NCBI RefSeq assembly: GCF_000756665.1
Contig: NZ_ARXV01000007.1
Span: 1 to 64,000 of the forward strand
From: Alcanivorax nanhaiticus
Lineage (GTDB): Bacteria; Pseudomonadota; Gammaproteobacteria; Pseudomonadales; Alcanivoracaceae
Length of the DNA: 64,000 bases
Reading direction: 5' to 3'
Made by a program: the position numbers and the translations under genes. Positions 18,345-27,246 of this stretch are shown here, in pieces; the stretch's first letter is position 1, and every line of letters begins with the position of its first letter. The notes below the pieces were generated by a model that was not told where the DNA came from, ran no database searches, and saw nothing but the letters and a program-made list of their open reading frames with translations.

Positions 18345-19361
18345 TTAACGCTCCAGTGCCACCGGCTTGCCCATGAAGCGCGCCAGGCGGACCAGGTCCA
18401 CATACATGGCGTCGTCACCAGCGTGATTCATCAAAGACAGGCACTCCCCGTTATTCAGGTTCAGCTGGATCTGGCTGTTGGGATAGGTGCGCTCACCGGT
18501 AGCGAGTATCTGATTCAACTGCAGTGATTCCACGTCTCGGAACGGCAGGGTGCGGTCACCCAGATCAATCACCTGTTCGCGGCGATCAATCCGCACGTCG
18601 TGGCCGGTGTTGAACAGCAAATACAAACCCACGATGGCAAAGGGGATGGATACCATCAGACTGTTGCTCAGCGTGTTCCAGGGAAGCTCGAAGAACGAGG
18701 TGTTGGTGTGAAGCAAGGTATCGGCCAGGGTAAACAGGTCAAACAGCAGCCCGCCCTGGGGAGCGAGCAGGAAAGCCAGGCCCATGGCGGTCAGCGTGCG
18801 GCTGCGCACAATGCCAAGTTGGTGGGCGTTGCGGGGCTTTAACCGTACAGTAATGAAATTACTGGCCGATCCGTGAGGAGCAAGCTGGCCGCGACGCGCG
18901 CCCGGATCCACCCGCAGGTCGGATATCTCATGCGGCGGCCGTTGTAACCAGTCCTGTTCCTCTTTGCTTAGCCGGCCCGGTTTTCCCAGCACAGCCATGG
19001 CAGCAGTCAGGGCAAAAATGACCAGCATGAAACCATTGCCGAACCAGGTGCGGTAGAGCGGCCGGAAAAAATGTTGTGACTGTGCTTGAAGGCCCTGGAG
19101 CAGTTTTGCCTGCCCGTCCCGGACCTTGCCCAGATGCGCAATCAGCCAGCGATCATGATCTGACAGTACTGCTTTGGCCTCGGTAGCATCAATGCGTGCC
19201 TGGAGTTCAGCCACGGACGCTTGTTGCTTGGCGATGTTCTCAAGCAGGCCCGCATACAGGCGTTGATGGGTGTCCCAGGTGGTCTTGAGTTGATGACCAA
19301 TCTTGCTGATGCCGATCAGCAGAAAGACGCCAATCAGGAGAACGAAAATGCCTTTTTTCAT
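18345..19361 (-). CDS. Predicted inner-membrane protein of unknown function
   Basis: This 338-residue protein starts at MKKGIF (ATG at 19361). A first membrane segment (about residues 4-22) is followed by a helical, probably coiled-coil region (30-105), a second membrane helix (about 112-128), a soluble loop, two more hydrophobic segments (about 185-205 and 230-255), and a C-terminal soluble domain of about 85 residues. That last domain resembles a small PH-like fold in its alternating hydrophobic pattern (VRIDRREQVIDLGDRTLPF), but this is only an impression. No family is recognised. It is followed by gmk on the same strand. Confidence 0.65.
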   Translation of the reverse strand: MKKGIFVLLIGVFLLIGISKIGHQLKTTWDTHQRLYAGLLENIAKQQASVAELQARIDATEAKAVLSDHDRWLIAHLGKVRDGQAKLLQGLQAQSQHFFRPLYRTWFGNGFMLVIFALTAAMAVLGKPGRLSKEEQDWLQRPPHEISDLRVDPGARRGQLAPHGSASNFITVRLKPRNAHQLGIVRSRTLTAMGLAFLLAPQGGLLFDLFTLADTLLHTNTSFFELPWNTLSNSLMVSIPFAIVGLYLLFNTGHDVRIDRREQVIDLGDRTLPFRDVESLQLNQILATGERTYPNSQIQLNLNNGECLSLMNHAGDDAMYVDLVRLARFMGKPVALER

Positions 19362-19459
19362 GATGCATCCGAGCTGGTGGAAATAAGGAATATGCAAAAA
19401 GCAGTACTGCGGCGGGCTTATGTTACTGCCGGGCAGGCAGGATGGAAGGGGAAGAAAGC

Positions 19460-19484
19460 AAAAAAGCCCGCCAATGACGGGCTG
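19460..19484 (-). terminator. Rho-independent terminator after the MpaB-like gene
   Basis: On the minus strand a short GC stem (AGCCCG and its complement, 7-nt loop) is followed by a run of six T. It lies about 50 bp past the stop codon of the oxygenase-like gene. Confidence 0.75.
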
Positions 19485-19531
19485 AAATACCGGGATAACA
19501 ACGGTTCAGGCAGAACCTTGAGAGGTGTCGG

Positions 19532-20521
19532 TTACGGCACCAGCAGGGGTTGGCCGTACACCAGCTTGTTGGTCATGCGGGTGATGAGATCGGCGCGCTT
19601 CCCCTTGAGGCGGCGGCGCGCTTCGATCTGCGACGGAATCCAGCGCAGGTGCACTGGCACCAGCTTCATTACGTTGCGGATCAGCTTGATGTCGAAATCA
19701 AACTTGGCCTGGACCTCTGGCGTGACCGCCGGCATGCCGAAGGGCGCACGCAGTGATTCCGGTAGCAGCACGGCAGTGTGAATGCGGTGGCGATTGAGCA
19801 ACGGCATCAGCCAGCTACGCATGGTGAACAGGTAGTCCACCAGCTCACGGCCGACCTTGCCCACGGCAAGCAAATCGGAATCCACCACGTCATTGAACCA
19901 GGCCACATAGGCGTCCCAGTTTTCCGGCATGGCGTCTTCCGGGATGCCGAACAGGAAGGCAAACAGTTTGGACTCTTCGTAATACTGTTCGCGTTCGGCC
20001 TGACTCACTTCCCCATAGAACAGCTCATGTACCCGCAGGGCGATAATCCACAGGGTGGCATGGACCCACAGCAGGGCTTCTACCTGATTGGCGAAGTACT
20101 CGGATTTTTTCTTGGTGCGCCCGGTGGACTCGGACACTTGGCCGGTAATTTTCGCGTGGATGTTGTGCACCCGCACCGCGGATTCCAGCACCTGATCCAG
20201 ATTGCCAAATACCATGGAGTGTACATTCAGGAAGGTGCGCTGCAGACGGCCCATGGGATCGGTCTGGGTCTGGGAATGCTGGTCGATGGCCTGGGAGACC
20301 CACGGGTGCGCCAGCTGTAACAGGTTGGCGGCGCCGGCACCGAACATCACCGAGATATTGCCATGGACCTTCCAGGCCATGGAGCCGGGACCGTACAGGC
20401 CCACATTCGGATCCAACACCCGGCGCGTCATGACCTCCAGCTGTTGGTGCAGGGCCTCCTTGGTGACGGCCTGGTTCAGGGTTTGGCTACTTTCATAATT
20501 GTTGTTGGTTTGAGTCTGCAT
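19532..20521 (-). CDS. Oxygenase MpaB family protein (DUF2236)
   Basis: This 329-residue protein has the DUF2236 pattern. It includes GPGSMAWKVHGNISVMFGAGAANLLQLAHPWV, a helical core with VHNIHAKITG, and WVHATLWIIALRVHELFYG, which carries conserved His residues that bind heme in the related latex-clearing protein. Family members are heme-dependent oxygenases or transferases of unknown substrate in most bacteria. A perfect FNR/Anr-type box lies about 60 bp upstream of the start, suggesting oxygen-dependent control. The gene is divergent from the DoeB-like gene. Confidence 0.85.
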   Translation of the reverse strand: MQTQTNNNYESSQTLNQAVTKEALHQQLEVMTRRVLDPNVGLYGPGSMAWKVHGNISVMFGAGAANLLQLAHPWVSQAIDQHSQTQTDPMGRLQRTFLNVHSMVFGNLDQVLESAVRVHNIHAKITGQVSESTGRTKKKSEYFANQVEALLWVHATLWIIALRVHELFYGEVSQAEREQYYEESKLFAFLFGIPEDAMPENWDAYVAWFNDVVDSDLLAVGKVGRELVDYLFTMRSWLMPLLNRHRIHTAVLLPESLRAPFGMPAVTPEVQAKFDFDIKLIRNVMKLVPVHLRWIPSQIEARRRLKGKRADLITRMTNKLVYGQPLLVP

Positions 20522-20573
20522 GAGCTGTCCTCCTTTATTGGGGTCAGCCTAGAGAGGTGGGGTTGGCGGACTT

Positions 20574-20587
20574 TTGATGCAGATCAA
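20574..20587. promoter_or_regulatory. Perfect FNR/Anr-type box
   Basis: TTGATGCAGATCAA matches the FNR/Anr consensus TTGATnnnnATCAA at every fixed position. Its centre is about 60 bp upstream of the MpaB-like start codon. A TAGGCT -10-like hexamer (20545-20550, minus strand) sits about 33 bp downstream of the centre, the geometry of a class II activator site. It is also 127 bp upstream of the DoeB-like gene on the other strand. Confidence 0.65.
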
Positions 20588-20713
20588 TTTCTTTGTCTCA
20601 GGGCGAGCATTGGAAACAAATTTCGACTTCGTGGCGACGTGAATAGCCAGTGCAAGTAAACAGGCAAAGGCGCAATATGGCGGCATCCTCTTCTCAGCGA
20701 GTGTTCAGCCTGT

Positions 20714-21703
20714 ATGAGCGAAAGCCCGATCAGCGCCAGCGTGGATTATCAGCGCGATGGTATTCAGCACGGTTTTCTCAAACTGCCCCATTCCCATGAC
20801 GGTTCCGCCTGGGGCCATGTAATGACGCCCATCACCGTGGTGCGTAACGGTGAGGGCCCTACCGTGCTGCTCACCGGTGGCAATCATGGCGACGAATATG
20901 AAGGCATCACTGCCTTGCTGAAGCTGGCCAGCCGTGTGCAGCCGGAGCAGATATCCGGCCGGGTGATTATCGTGCCCATGCTCAACCACCCGGCGGTGTT
21001 GAATGGCACGCGCACCTCACCGCTAGATGGCGGCAACCTGAATCGCTGCTTCCCCGGCAACCCGGCCGGTACCCTCACCGAAAAACTGGCGGACTATCTC
21101 ACCCGTTACCTGGTGCCGATCAGTGATGTGGTGCTGGATATCCATTCCGGCGGCAAGACCCTCGATCTGCTGCCTTTCGCGGCTACCCACCGCATGGACG
21201 ACAAGGAATTTGAAGCCCGCTGCCTGGCCGGCGCCGCGGCCTTTGGTGCGCCGTACACCTTATTTATGGCGGAGCTGGAAGGGGATGTGTTGTTCGACAG
21301 CGCGGTGGAAGGGCAGGGCAAAGTCTTTATCAGCACCGAACTGCGCGGCGGCGGCACCACCACGCCAGAGACTATCGCCATTGCCGAGCGTGGAATCGAC
21401 AACGTGCTGCGTTATGCCGGCGTGTTGGGCGGCGAAGTGGAAACCCTGCCATCACAGGCGCTGGAAATTCCTGATGGCGACGCCTACCGGGTCAGCGAGC
21501 ATGCCGGGATCCTGGAGTTCACCGTGGCACTGGGGGATTGGGTAAAGGAAGGGGAAGTCATCGCGCGAATCCATGACATGCATCGCACCGGCACCACCCC
21601 ACAGGAATACCGCGCCCCCTACGACGCCCTGCTAATCGGTCGCCGCCATCCTGCCCTGGTTAATATAGGTGACACATTCGCGGTGCTGGCGGTGCCACGC
21701 TAG
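20714..21703 (+). CDS. Succinylglutamate desuccinylase/aspartoacylase family deacylase, DoeB-like
   Basis: This is a 329-residue zinc carboxypeptidase-fold enzyme. The zinc site is visible as GGNHGDEYEG (His and Glu, near residue 56-65) and the later His in VVLDIHSGGKTLDLLPFA (near 140). The N-terminal DRDG-like opening, the GGNLNRCFPG segment and the C-terminal lipoyl-like tail resemble DoeB, which deacetylates N-acetyl-L-2,4-diaminobutyrate in ectoine breakdown. No other ectoine-degradation gene is nearby, so the substrate is uncertain. Confidence 0.8.
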   Translation: MSESPISASVDYQRDGIQHGFLKLPHSHDGSAWGHVMTPITVVRNGEGPTVLLTGGNHGDEYEGITALLKLASRVQPEQISGRVIIVPMLNHPAVLNGTRTSPLDGGNLNRCFPGNPAGTLTEKLADYLTRYLVPISDVVLDIHSGGKTLDLLPFAATHRMDDKEFEARCLAGAAAFGAPYTLFMAELEGDVLFDSAVEGQGKVFISTELRGGGTTTPETIAIAERGIDNVLRYAGVLGGEVETLPSQALEIPDGDAYRVSEHAGILEFTVALGDWVKEGEVIARIHDMHRTGTTPQEYRAPYDALLIGRRHPALVNIGDTFAVLAVPR

Positions 21704-21717
21704 CCTCTGCTGTTGAA

Positions 21718-22063
21718 CCTGTGGGAGTTTGCCTGCAAACGATTTTGCGATTGGAGATGCCTTATCGCTATCGCTTGCAGGCATAACCTGACGAGCACGG
21801 AGAGCTCCCACAGGTGTGTAGAGGGGGTGTTGTGGGAGCGGTCGTTCGACCGCGATGCCAAGGCTGGATCAAAATCCATCGCGGTGGAACCACCGCTCCC
21901 ACAAGGTTCTGATCGAGATTAATTCTGTGGAGCCAGCCTGCTGGCGATCCGAGCCTGAGCGAGATAATGATTCCAGAAGCGAGTCACGAGTTTCGAAAGG
22001 CACAGACATAGCGCCTTTGCGGTCTAAAGATTTTCGAAACTCGCTCCTCGCAACTCGAAACTG
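21718..22063. repeat. REP-like hairpins followed by heptad element F
   Basis: Two inverted REP-like pairs come first: GTGGGAGTTTGCCTGCAAAC (about 21720) with its partner ending GAGCTCCCACAGG (21803-21815), and GTGGGAGCGGTCGTTCGACC (21834 onward) with GGTGGAACCACCGCTCCCAC (21881-21900). Heptad arms follow at 21975-22001 and 22027-22063. They lie between the convergent DoeB-like and pycB genes and may serve both 3' ends. Confidence 0.8.
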
Positions 22064-22069
22064 TTTCTC

Positions 22070-23887
22070 TTACGCCTCAATCTCGATCAACACCTCACCC
22101 GGCGTCACCCGATCGCCTTTCTCCACGTACACCGCTTTCACGGTGCCGGCGATGTTGGCCTGGATCTCGTTTTCCATCTTCATGGCTTCGGTCACCATCA
22201 CACCCTGGCCGGCTTTCACCACGTCGCCTTCTTTCACCAATACCTCCACCACATTGCCGGGCATGGCCGTGGTCACATGGCCCGGATCGGTGGCCCGGCG
22301 ACGCTTGCTGCCACCGCCTTCGGCGGCGTATTCGTTGAGCGGTTCGAACACGGTCTCTTCCGGCATGCCATCGAGAGACAGGTACAGCTTGCGCTTGCCG
22401 CTACCGGCTTCACCGACACCGGTGATGGCCACTTCATAGGTTTCGCCATGCACATCGATGATGAACTCGGTGGGCGTGCCTTCGCTGCCCTTCTGCTTGC
22501 CGGGGACCGGCTCGGGCAGCAGGGCTTCCGGCTTCAGGGTGCCGTCGGCACGCTGCTGCAGGAACTCACGGCCCAGCTCCGGGAACATGGCAAAGGTCAG
22601 TACGTCTTCCTCGTTACCGGCCAGCTCGCCGATCTCGCTACGCAGCTTGCTCAGTTCCGGTGACAGCAGATCCGCAGGACGACCTTCCATGGGACTCTCG
22701 TTGCCGATGGCCTTCTTCTGCACGTCCGGATTTACCGGCGCCGGCGCCTGGCCGTAGCCACCCTGGAAGTAACGCTTCACTTCATTGGTGATGGTCTTGT
22801 AACGCTCACCGGAGAGCACGTTATACACCGCCTGGGTGCCGACGATCTGCGAAGAGGGTGTTACCAGCGGCGGGTAACCCAGGTCGGCACGCACACGGGG
22901 AATCTCGTCGAACACCTCGCGGATGCGGTCCAGCGCGTTCTGCTCTTTCAGCTGGTTAGCCAGGTTGGACATCATGCCGCCCGGTACCTGGTTGATCTGA
23001 ACGGACACGTCTTCGCGAGTAAATTCGCTTTCGAACTGGTGGTACTTCTTGCGCACCTCGTGGAAGTAATCGGCGATTTCGGACAGCAAAGTCAGGTCCA
23101 GGCCCGTGTCATGCCCGGTGCCCGCCAGCGCTGCCACCATGGCTTCCGTGGCCGGGTGGCTGGTGCCGCTGGCGAAGGCGGAGATGGCGGTGTCAATCCG
23201 ATCCACGCCGGCTTCGATGGCCTTCATCTGACACAGCGGCGCGAGACCGGCAGTAGAGTGGCTGTGCAGCACCAGCGGCAGATCCACGGCTTCCTTCAGC
23301 GCCTTCACCAGGTCGTAGGTGGCGTAGGGAGTCAGCAGGCCGGCCATATCCTTGATGGCGATGGAGTGCGCGCCCATGTCACGCAGCTGCTTGGCCATGG
23401 TCACGAACAGCTCCGGGGTGTGCACCGGGCTGGTGGTATAGCACAGGGTGCCCTGGGCATGCTTGCCGGATTTGTTCACCGCCTTCATGGCGGTTTCCAG
23501 GTTGCGCACATCGTTCAGGGCGTCGAACACCCGGAACACGTCCATGCCGTTGTCGGCAGATTTCTGTACGAACGCTTCCACCACATCGTCGGCGTAATGG
23601 CGATAGCCCAGCAGGTTCTGGCCGCGCAGCAGCATCTGCAGGCGGGTGTTGGGCAGCGCTTCGCGCAGCTTGCGCAGACGCTCCCACGGATCTTCCTTGA
23701 GGAAGCGCACGCAGGCATCAAAGGTGGCGCCGCCCCAGGCTTCCAGTGACCAGTAGCCGACCTTATCCAGCTTCTCGCAGATAGGCAGCATGTCTTCGGT
23801 GCGCATGCGGGTAGCGATCAGCGACTGGTGGGCGTCGCGCAGGATCACATCGGTAATTTCCACTTTCTTGGCGTTGCTGTTGCTCAT
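22070..23887 (-). CDS. pycB: Pyruvate carboxylase subunit B (OadA-like, biotin carrier)
   Basis: This is a 605-residue carboxyltransferase subunit. The N-terminal TIM-barrel domain includes VILRDAHQSLIATRM and the metal-site region VLHSHSTAGLAPL. A conserved carboxylase domain follows, with the C-terminal biotinyl domain VTEAMKMENEIQANI (biotin on the Lys near residue 570). The ATG at 23887 has AGGAA upstream. It is 26 bp downstream of the biotin carboxylase gene. The pair, with a divergent LysR gene, matches the PycA–PycB–PycR arrangement in Pseudomonas, making oxaloacetate from pyruvate. An oxaloacetate decarboxylase is less likely because no membrane subunits are present. Confidence 0.92.
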   Translation of the reverse strand: MSNSNAKKVEITDVILRDAHQSLIATRMRTEDMLPICEKLDKVGYWSLEAWGGATFDACVRFLKEDPWERLRKLREALPNTRLQMLLRGQNLLGYRHYADDVVEAFVQKSADNGMDVFRVFDALNDVRNLETAMKAVNKSGKHAQGTLCYTTSPVHTPELFVTMAKQLRDMGAHSIAIKDMAGLLTPYATYDLVKALKEAVDLPLVLHSHSTAGLAPLCQMKAIEAGVDRIDTAISAFASGTSHPATEAMVAALAGTGHDTGLDLTLLSEIADYFHEVRKKYHQFESEFTREDVSVQINQVPGGMMSNLANQLKEQNALDRIREVFDEIPRVRADLGYPPLVTPSSQIVGTQAVYNVLSGERYKTITNEVKRYFQGGYGQAPAPVNPDVQKKAIGNESPMEGRPADLLSPELSKLRSEIGELAGNEEDVLTFAMFPELGREFLQQRADGTLKPEALLPEPVPGKQKGSEGTPTEFIIDVHGETYEVAITGVGEAGSGKRKLYLSLDGMPEETVFEPLNEYAAEGGGSKRRRATDPGHVTTAMPGNVVEVLVKEGDVVKAGQGVMVTEAMKMENEIQANIAGTVKAVYVEKGDRVTPGEVLIEIEA

Positions 23888-23913
23888 GATCAATTCCTGT
23901 TTTCGGCGACGGA

Positions 23914-25329
23914 TTACCAGCCGGCGTGGGCGGCCAGGGCGGTGGCGATGGCAAGCGCCATTTCCGTGGGATGTTTCTTCTCCGAGTACTGCAGCAGTTC
24001 CGGATGCTCGGGCACAAAGCTGGTGTTGAAATCCGCGGCGCGGAAATCCGGGTGCTGGAGAATCTGCTTGTAGTAGCTGGCAGTGGTGCGGATGCCGTGC
24101 AGGCGCATGTCATCCAGGGCGCGTTCACCGCGGGCGATCACGTCTTCCCACTGCAATGCCCACACCACCAGCTTCAGGCACATGGAATCGTAGTAGGGCG
24201 GAATCTCGTAACCGGTATAGATGGCAGTATCCACCCGCACCCCCGGGCCGCCCGGCGCGTAGTAATGACTCACCCGGCCAAAGCTGGGCAGGAAGTCGTT
24301 CTTCGGATCTTCCGCATTGATACGGAACTGCAGGGCGAAGCCGCGATAGCTGATGTCCTGCTGGCGATAGCTCAGCGGCAGGCCGGCGGCCACGCGCAGC
24401 TGCTCGCGGACAATATCCACCCCGGTGATTTGCTCGGTGATGGTGTGCTCCACCTGCACCCGGGTGTTCATTTCCATGAAGTAGACTTCGTTGCCGGTGA
24501 GCAGGAATTCCACCGTGCCGGCATTCTCGTAGCCCACCGCCTCGGCGGCAGTCACCGCCAGACCGCCAATATAGTTACGCTGCTCAGGGGTGAGCTGCGG
24601 GCTGGGGGCAATCTCGATCAGCTTCTGGTTACGACGCTGGATGGAGCAGTCGCGCTCGTACAGGTGAATCACATTGCCCTGGCTGTCGGCGAGAATCTGC
24701 ACCTCGATATGGCGCGGATTGACGATGCACTTTTCCAGGAACACTTCCGCACTGCCGAAGGCCTTGGTGGCCTCACTGATCACCCGCGGGTACTGGGTGC
24801 GCAACTCGTCGGCGCTGTCGCAGCGCCGGATGCCGCGGCCGCCACCACCGGAGGTGGCTTTCAGCATCACCGGGTAGCCAATCTCGCCGGCCAGCGCCAG
24901 CGCATCGTCCAGATCCTTCAGGTTGCCTTCCGAGCCCGGCGTCACCGGCACCCCGGCGGCGCGCATGCTGTCGCGGGCCTGGGTCTTGTCGCCCATCTTG
25001 TGGATGACCTCGGATTTCGGGCCGATAAAGCGCACACCCTGTTCTTCACACAGGCGGGCGAACTCGGCGTTCTCCGACAGGAACCCGTACCCCGGATGAA
25101 TTGCATCGCAGCCCACCTGCTTGGCCAGGCTGACAATCTTCTGCGGGTCCAGATACCCGGCAATGGGGTCGTCGCCCAGGGAATAGGCCTCGTCCGCGCG
25201 CTTCACGTGCAGGCCATAGCGGTCGGGCTCGGTGTAGATCGCCACCGAGCGGATACCCATCTCGGCACAGGCGCGAATGATCCGCACCGCGATCTCGCCC
25301 CGGTTGGCAATCAGGACTTTCTTTAGCAT
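23914..25329 (-). CDS. pycA: Pyruvate carboxylase subunit A (biotin carboxylase)
   Basis: This 471-residue ATP-grasp biotin carboxylase carries the N-terminal MLKKVLIANRGEIAVRIIRA, the ATP-binding loop KATSGGGGRGIR, and EMNTRVQVEHTITE with catalytic residues. The ATG at 25329 has GGAGGAG upstream; the open frame extends further, but the added sequence overlaps repeat DNA. It carboxylates biotin on PycB using ATP and bicarbonate. It closely resembles AccC, and its place beside the OadA-like subunit and LysR gene decides the call. Confidence 0.92.
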   Translation of the reverse strand: MLKKVLIANRGEIAVRIIRACAEMGIRSVAIYTEPDRYGLHVKRADEAYSLGDDPIAGYLDPQKIVSLAKQVGCDAIHPGYGFLSENAEFARLCEEQGVRFIGPKSEVIHKMGDKTQARDSMRAAGVPVTPGSEGNLKDLDDALALAGEIGYPVMLKATSGGGGRGIRRCDSADELRTQYPRVISEATKAFGSAEVFLEKCIVNPRHIEVQILADSQGNVIHLYERDCSIQRRNQKLIEIAPSPQLTPEQRNYIGGLAVTAAEAVGYENAGTVEFLLTGNEVYFMEMNTRVQVEHTITEQITGVDIVREQLRVAAGLPLSYRQQDISYRGFALQFRINAEDPKNDFLPSFGRVSHYYAPGGPGVRVDTAIYTGYEIPPYYDSMCLKLVVWALQWEDVIARGERALDDMRLHGIRTTASYYKQILQHPDFRAADFNTSFVPEHPELLQYSEKKHPTEMALAIATALAAHAGW

Positions 25330-25462
25330 GTAAAGCTCCTCCATCGAGGGTCTGGAGGCTATTCCGGTCAATCCATAAGTAGAAATTAGAATCTGGTTAG
25401 GTGAATATAAGGTATTGCTTATGGGTTGGCGTCGAGGCCAGGTTATATCGGCGCTGCAGGGC

Positions 25463-25555
25463 GGTCGGACGTCGGAGATCTGATGTCGGACGCTAAACAT
25501 AAAAGACGGCAGTGTTGCTTCTGTCGTCCGACATCCGACGTCAGACGTCCGACTC
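25463..25555. repeat. Heptad element G in the pycA–pycR intergenic region
   Basis: Arms 25463-25492 and 25523-25555 are reverse complements built of GTCGGAC/GTCCGAC units in 7-bp steps, a different unit sequence from the CGAGTTT elements elsewhere. The loop holds an AT-rich stretch. The position, between two divergent starts, could affect either promoter. The element overlaps the 5' extension of both open frames, which supports the shorter starts chosen. Confidence 0.85.
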
Positions 25556-25575
25556 AAATCATTGCCAGAGACACC

Positions 25576-26523
25576 ATGCCGCACACCCTTCACCAGCTCC
25601 TCAGTCGCCTCACCTTCCGCCAGTTACAGGTGTTTCTGACGGTGCACGAATGCCGCAGCTACAGCCGTGCGGGCGAACAGCTGGGCCTCACCCAGCCCGC
25701 CGTCAGTAGTCAGATCCGTCAGCTGGAAGCGGCACTGGAACTGCCGGTATTCGAATACGTGGGCCGCAAGCTCTACACCACCGCCGCCGGCGAGCGCCTG
25801 GCCGTGACGGCAGCCGGCATCTTCGAATCCCTGAAAAACCTGCAAACCGATCTCGCCGCCCAGCAGGGCCGGGTGGCCGGAGAACTAAAACTTGTGGCGG
25901 TGAATACCGCCCAGTACGTGGTGCCCTATTTGTTGAAAGGGTTTGTAGCGGCTCACCCGGATGTCACAGTGAACTTGCGGGTGGTGAATCGCGCGGAAGC
26001 CCTGCGCCGGTTGGACGACAACGAAGATCATCTGATGATCATGGGGATCGTTCCGGAAGATAAGCCTCTCAATGTGCTACCGTTTCTGGACAATGAACTG
26101 ATTGCCGTCGCCACGAAAGCGCACCCGCTGGCGAATGCGGAGAGTATTACAGCGGAGCGTTTCCTCAAGGAGCAACTGTTATTGCGGGAGTCAGGCTCGG
26201 GCAGTCGTCTGGCGCTGGAGCTGTTCTGTCAGGAGCGCCGTTTGAGCGTGACTCCATTCATGGAATTGGGCGCGAATGACGCCATCAAGCATGCGGCCAT
26301 GGCGGGCCTTGGGGTCGCCGTCTTGCCCCGGCTCAGCCTGCGCGCCGAGCTGCAACTGGGGCAGCTGGTGCCGTTGCCAGTGAAAGGATTTCCGCTGCGC
26401 CGTTCCTGGTGCGTGGTCTATCCCAAAAGTAAATACCCCACCCCCGCCATGTCCGCTTTCGTGGACTACGTCCGTCAAAACCTCAAACAAATCGCCGCCA
26501 GCTTCCACGAACAGGCGGGCTAA
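25576..26523 (+). CDS. LysR-family transcriptional regulator (PycR-like)
   Basis: This 315-residue regulator has an N-terminal winged helix-turn-helix (LTFRQLQVFLTVHECRSYSRAGEQLGLTQPAVSSQIRQLE) and a periplasmic-binding-like effector domain. The ATG at 25576 starts just before the helix-turn-helix; longer frames run through the heptad element. Divergence from pycAB suggests it regulates pyruvate carboxylase, as its Pseudomonas counterpart does. The effector is unknown. Confidence 0.88.
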   Translation: MPHTLHQLLSRLTFRQLQVFLTVHECRSYSRAGEQLGLTQPAVSSQIRQLEAALELPVFEYVGRKLYTTAAGERLAVTAAGIFESLKNLQTDLAAQQGRVAGELKLVAVNTAQYVVPYLLKGFVAAHPDVTVNLRVVNRAEALRRLDDNEDHLMIMGIVPEDKPLNVLPFLDNELIAVATKAHPLANAESITAERFLKEQLLLRESGSGSRLALELFCQERRLSVTPFMELGANDAIKHAAMAGLGVAVLPRLSLRAELQLGQLVPLPVKGFPLRRSWCVVYPKSKYPTPAMSAFVDYVRQNLKQIAASFHEQAG

Positions 26524-26527
26524 CCCG

Positions 26528-26743
26528 CTGTAGGAGCGTGCCTGCACGCGATCTTTTCCGAAGGAGCCGGCGATCCGCCGACAGCGGGGACTAACCGTGG
26601 GAGCGGTGGTTCCACCGCGATAAAAGCGCCGCGTCGCAGCTATCGCGGTCGGACGACCGCTCCCACAAAGATAAATTCGCCGTACGAGCCTGCCTGCAGG
26701 CGATCTTTAATCTTCGAAACTCGCTTCTCGTCACTCGCAACTA
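26528..26743. repeat. REP-like hairpins and a single heptad arm (H)
   Basis: Three REP-like units are visible: TAGGAGCGTGCCTGCACGCG (26531-26550), GTGGGAGCGGTGGTTCCACC (26599 onward) paired with its inverse ending CGCTCCCAC (about 26667), and GAGCCTGCCTGCAGGCGAT (26685-26704). A right-hand heptad arm (26711-26743; units CGAAACT, CGCTTCT, CGTCACT, CGCAACT) follows without a visible left partner. It lies between the convergent LysR and CPCC genes. Confidence 0.7.
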
Positions 26744-26748
26744 TTCTT

Positions 26749-27246
26749 TTACCGATTCAAATCCTTCCAGCGTTTCTCCTCCGCCTTCCGCAGCGCGCGC
26801 TCCTGGTCCAGAATCCCCTTCCAATGCGCCACCAATCCATCCTCGCCCACCGAAGGCAACGCCTCATACAACCCGATCAATTCCTGCTTCAACGCAACAA
26901 TCTCCGCCGAATCATTCCCCGTCACCGTCGTATTATTCTCCGGGTGATACATGGTCCCGAACGCCACCACATTCGCCCGCGCCTCGGTCAGCGAATATGC
27001 CCCGTTCGGCCCACCGCCCCAGCCCTGGGTATTGGCGTCGTCTTCGCCATCATCTTCCCAGATACACAAATGACAGATCTCATAGGCATCCCGCCGCTCC
27101 AGCGTTGGATAACCGCAACAGGGGCAGGGCACTCTCACCACCTGAGTGCGCTTGTTCAGCCGAACATCAATGCCCAGCCCGGCAAACACCGCCCGCCGCC
27201 GATCCAGCACCGCCTGATTCTCATCCGTCCACACAGGAGTTCGCAT
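26749..27246 (-). CDS. CPCC family cysteine-rich protein
   Basis: This 165-residue protein contains VPCPCCGYPTLERRDAYEICHLCIWEDDG, the cysteine-rich CPCC zinc-ribbon-like domain, at about residues 37-70. A helical C-terminus rich in charged residues follows (LKQELIGLYEALP…KRWKDLNR). Family function is unknown; such genes often occur singly or near mobile or polymorphic-toxin loci. The ATG at 27246 is preferred over 27264 because it starts the conserved part. Confidence 0.75.
   Translation of the reverse strand: MRTPVWTDENQAVLDRRRAVFAGLGIDVRLNKRTQVVRVPCPCCGYPTLERRDAYEICHLCIWEDDGEDDANTQGWGGGPNGAYSLTEARANVVAFGTMYHPENNTTVTGNDSAEIVALKQELIGLYEALPSVGEDGLVAHWKGILDQERALRKAEEKRWKDLNR

Noticed and set aside
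23926-25326. 466-codon plus-strand open frame opposite pycA
   Set aside because: It is the antisense shadow of the biotin carboxylase gene.
22070-25329. Sodium-pumping oxaloacetate decarboxylase
   Set aside because: The alpha-like subunit is paired with a biotin carboxylase and a divergent LysR gene, and no membrane beta or gamma subunits are present.
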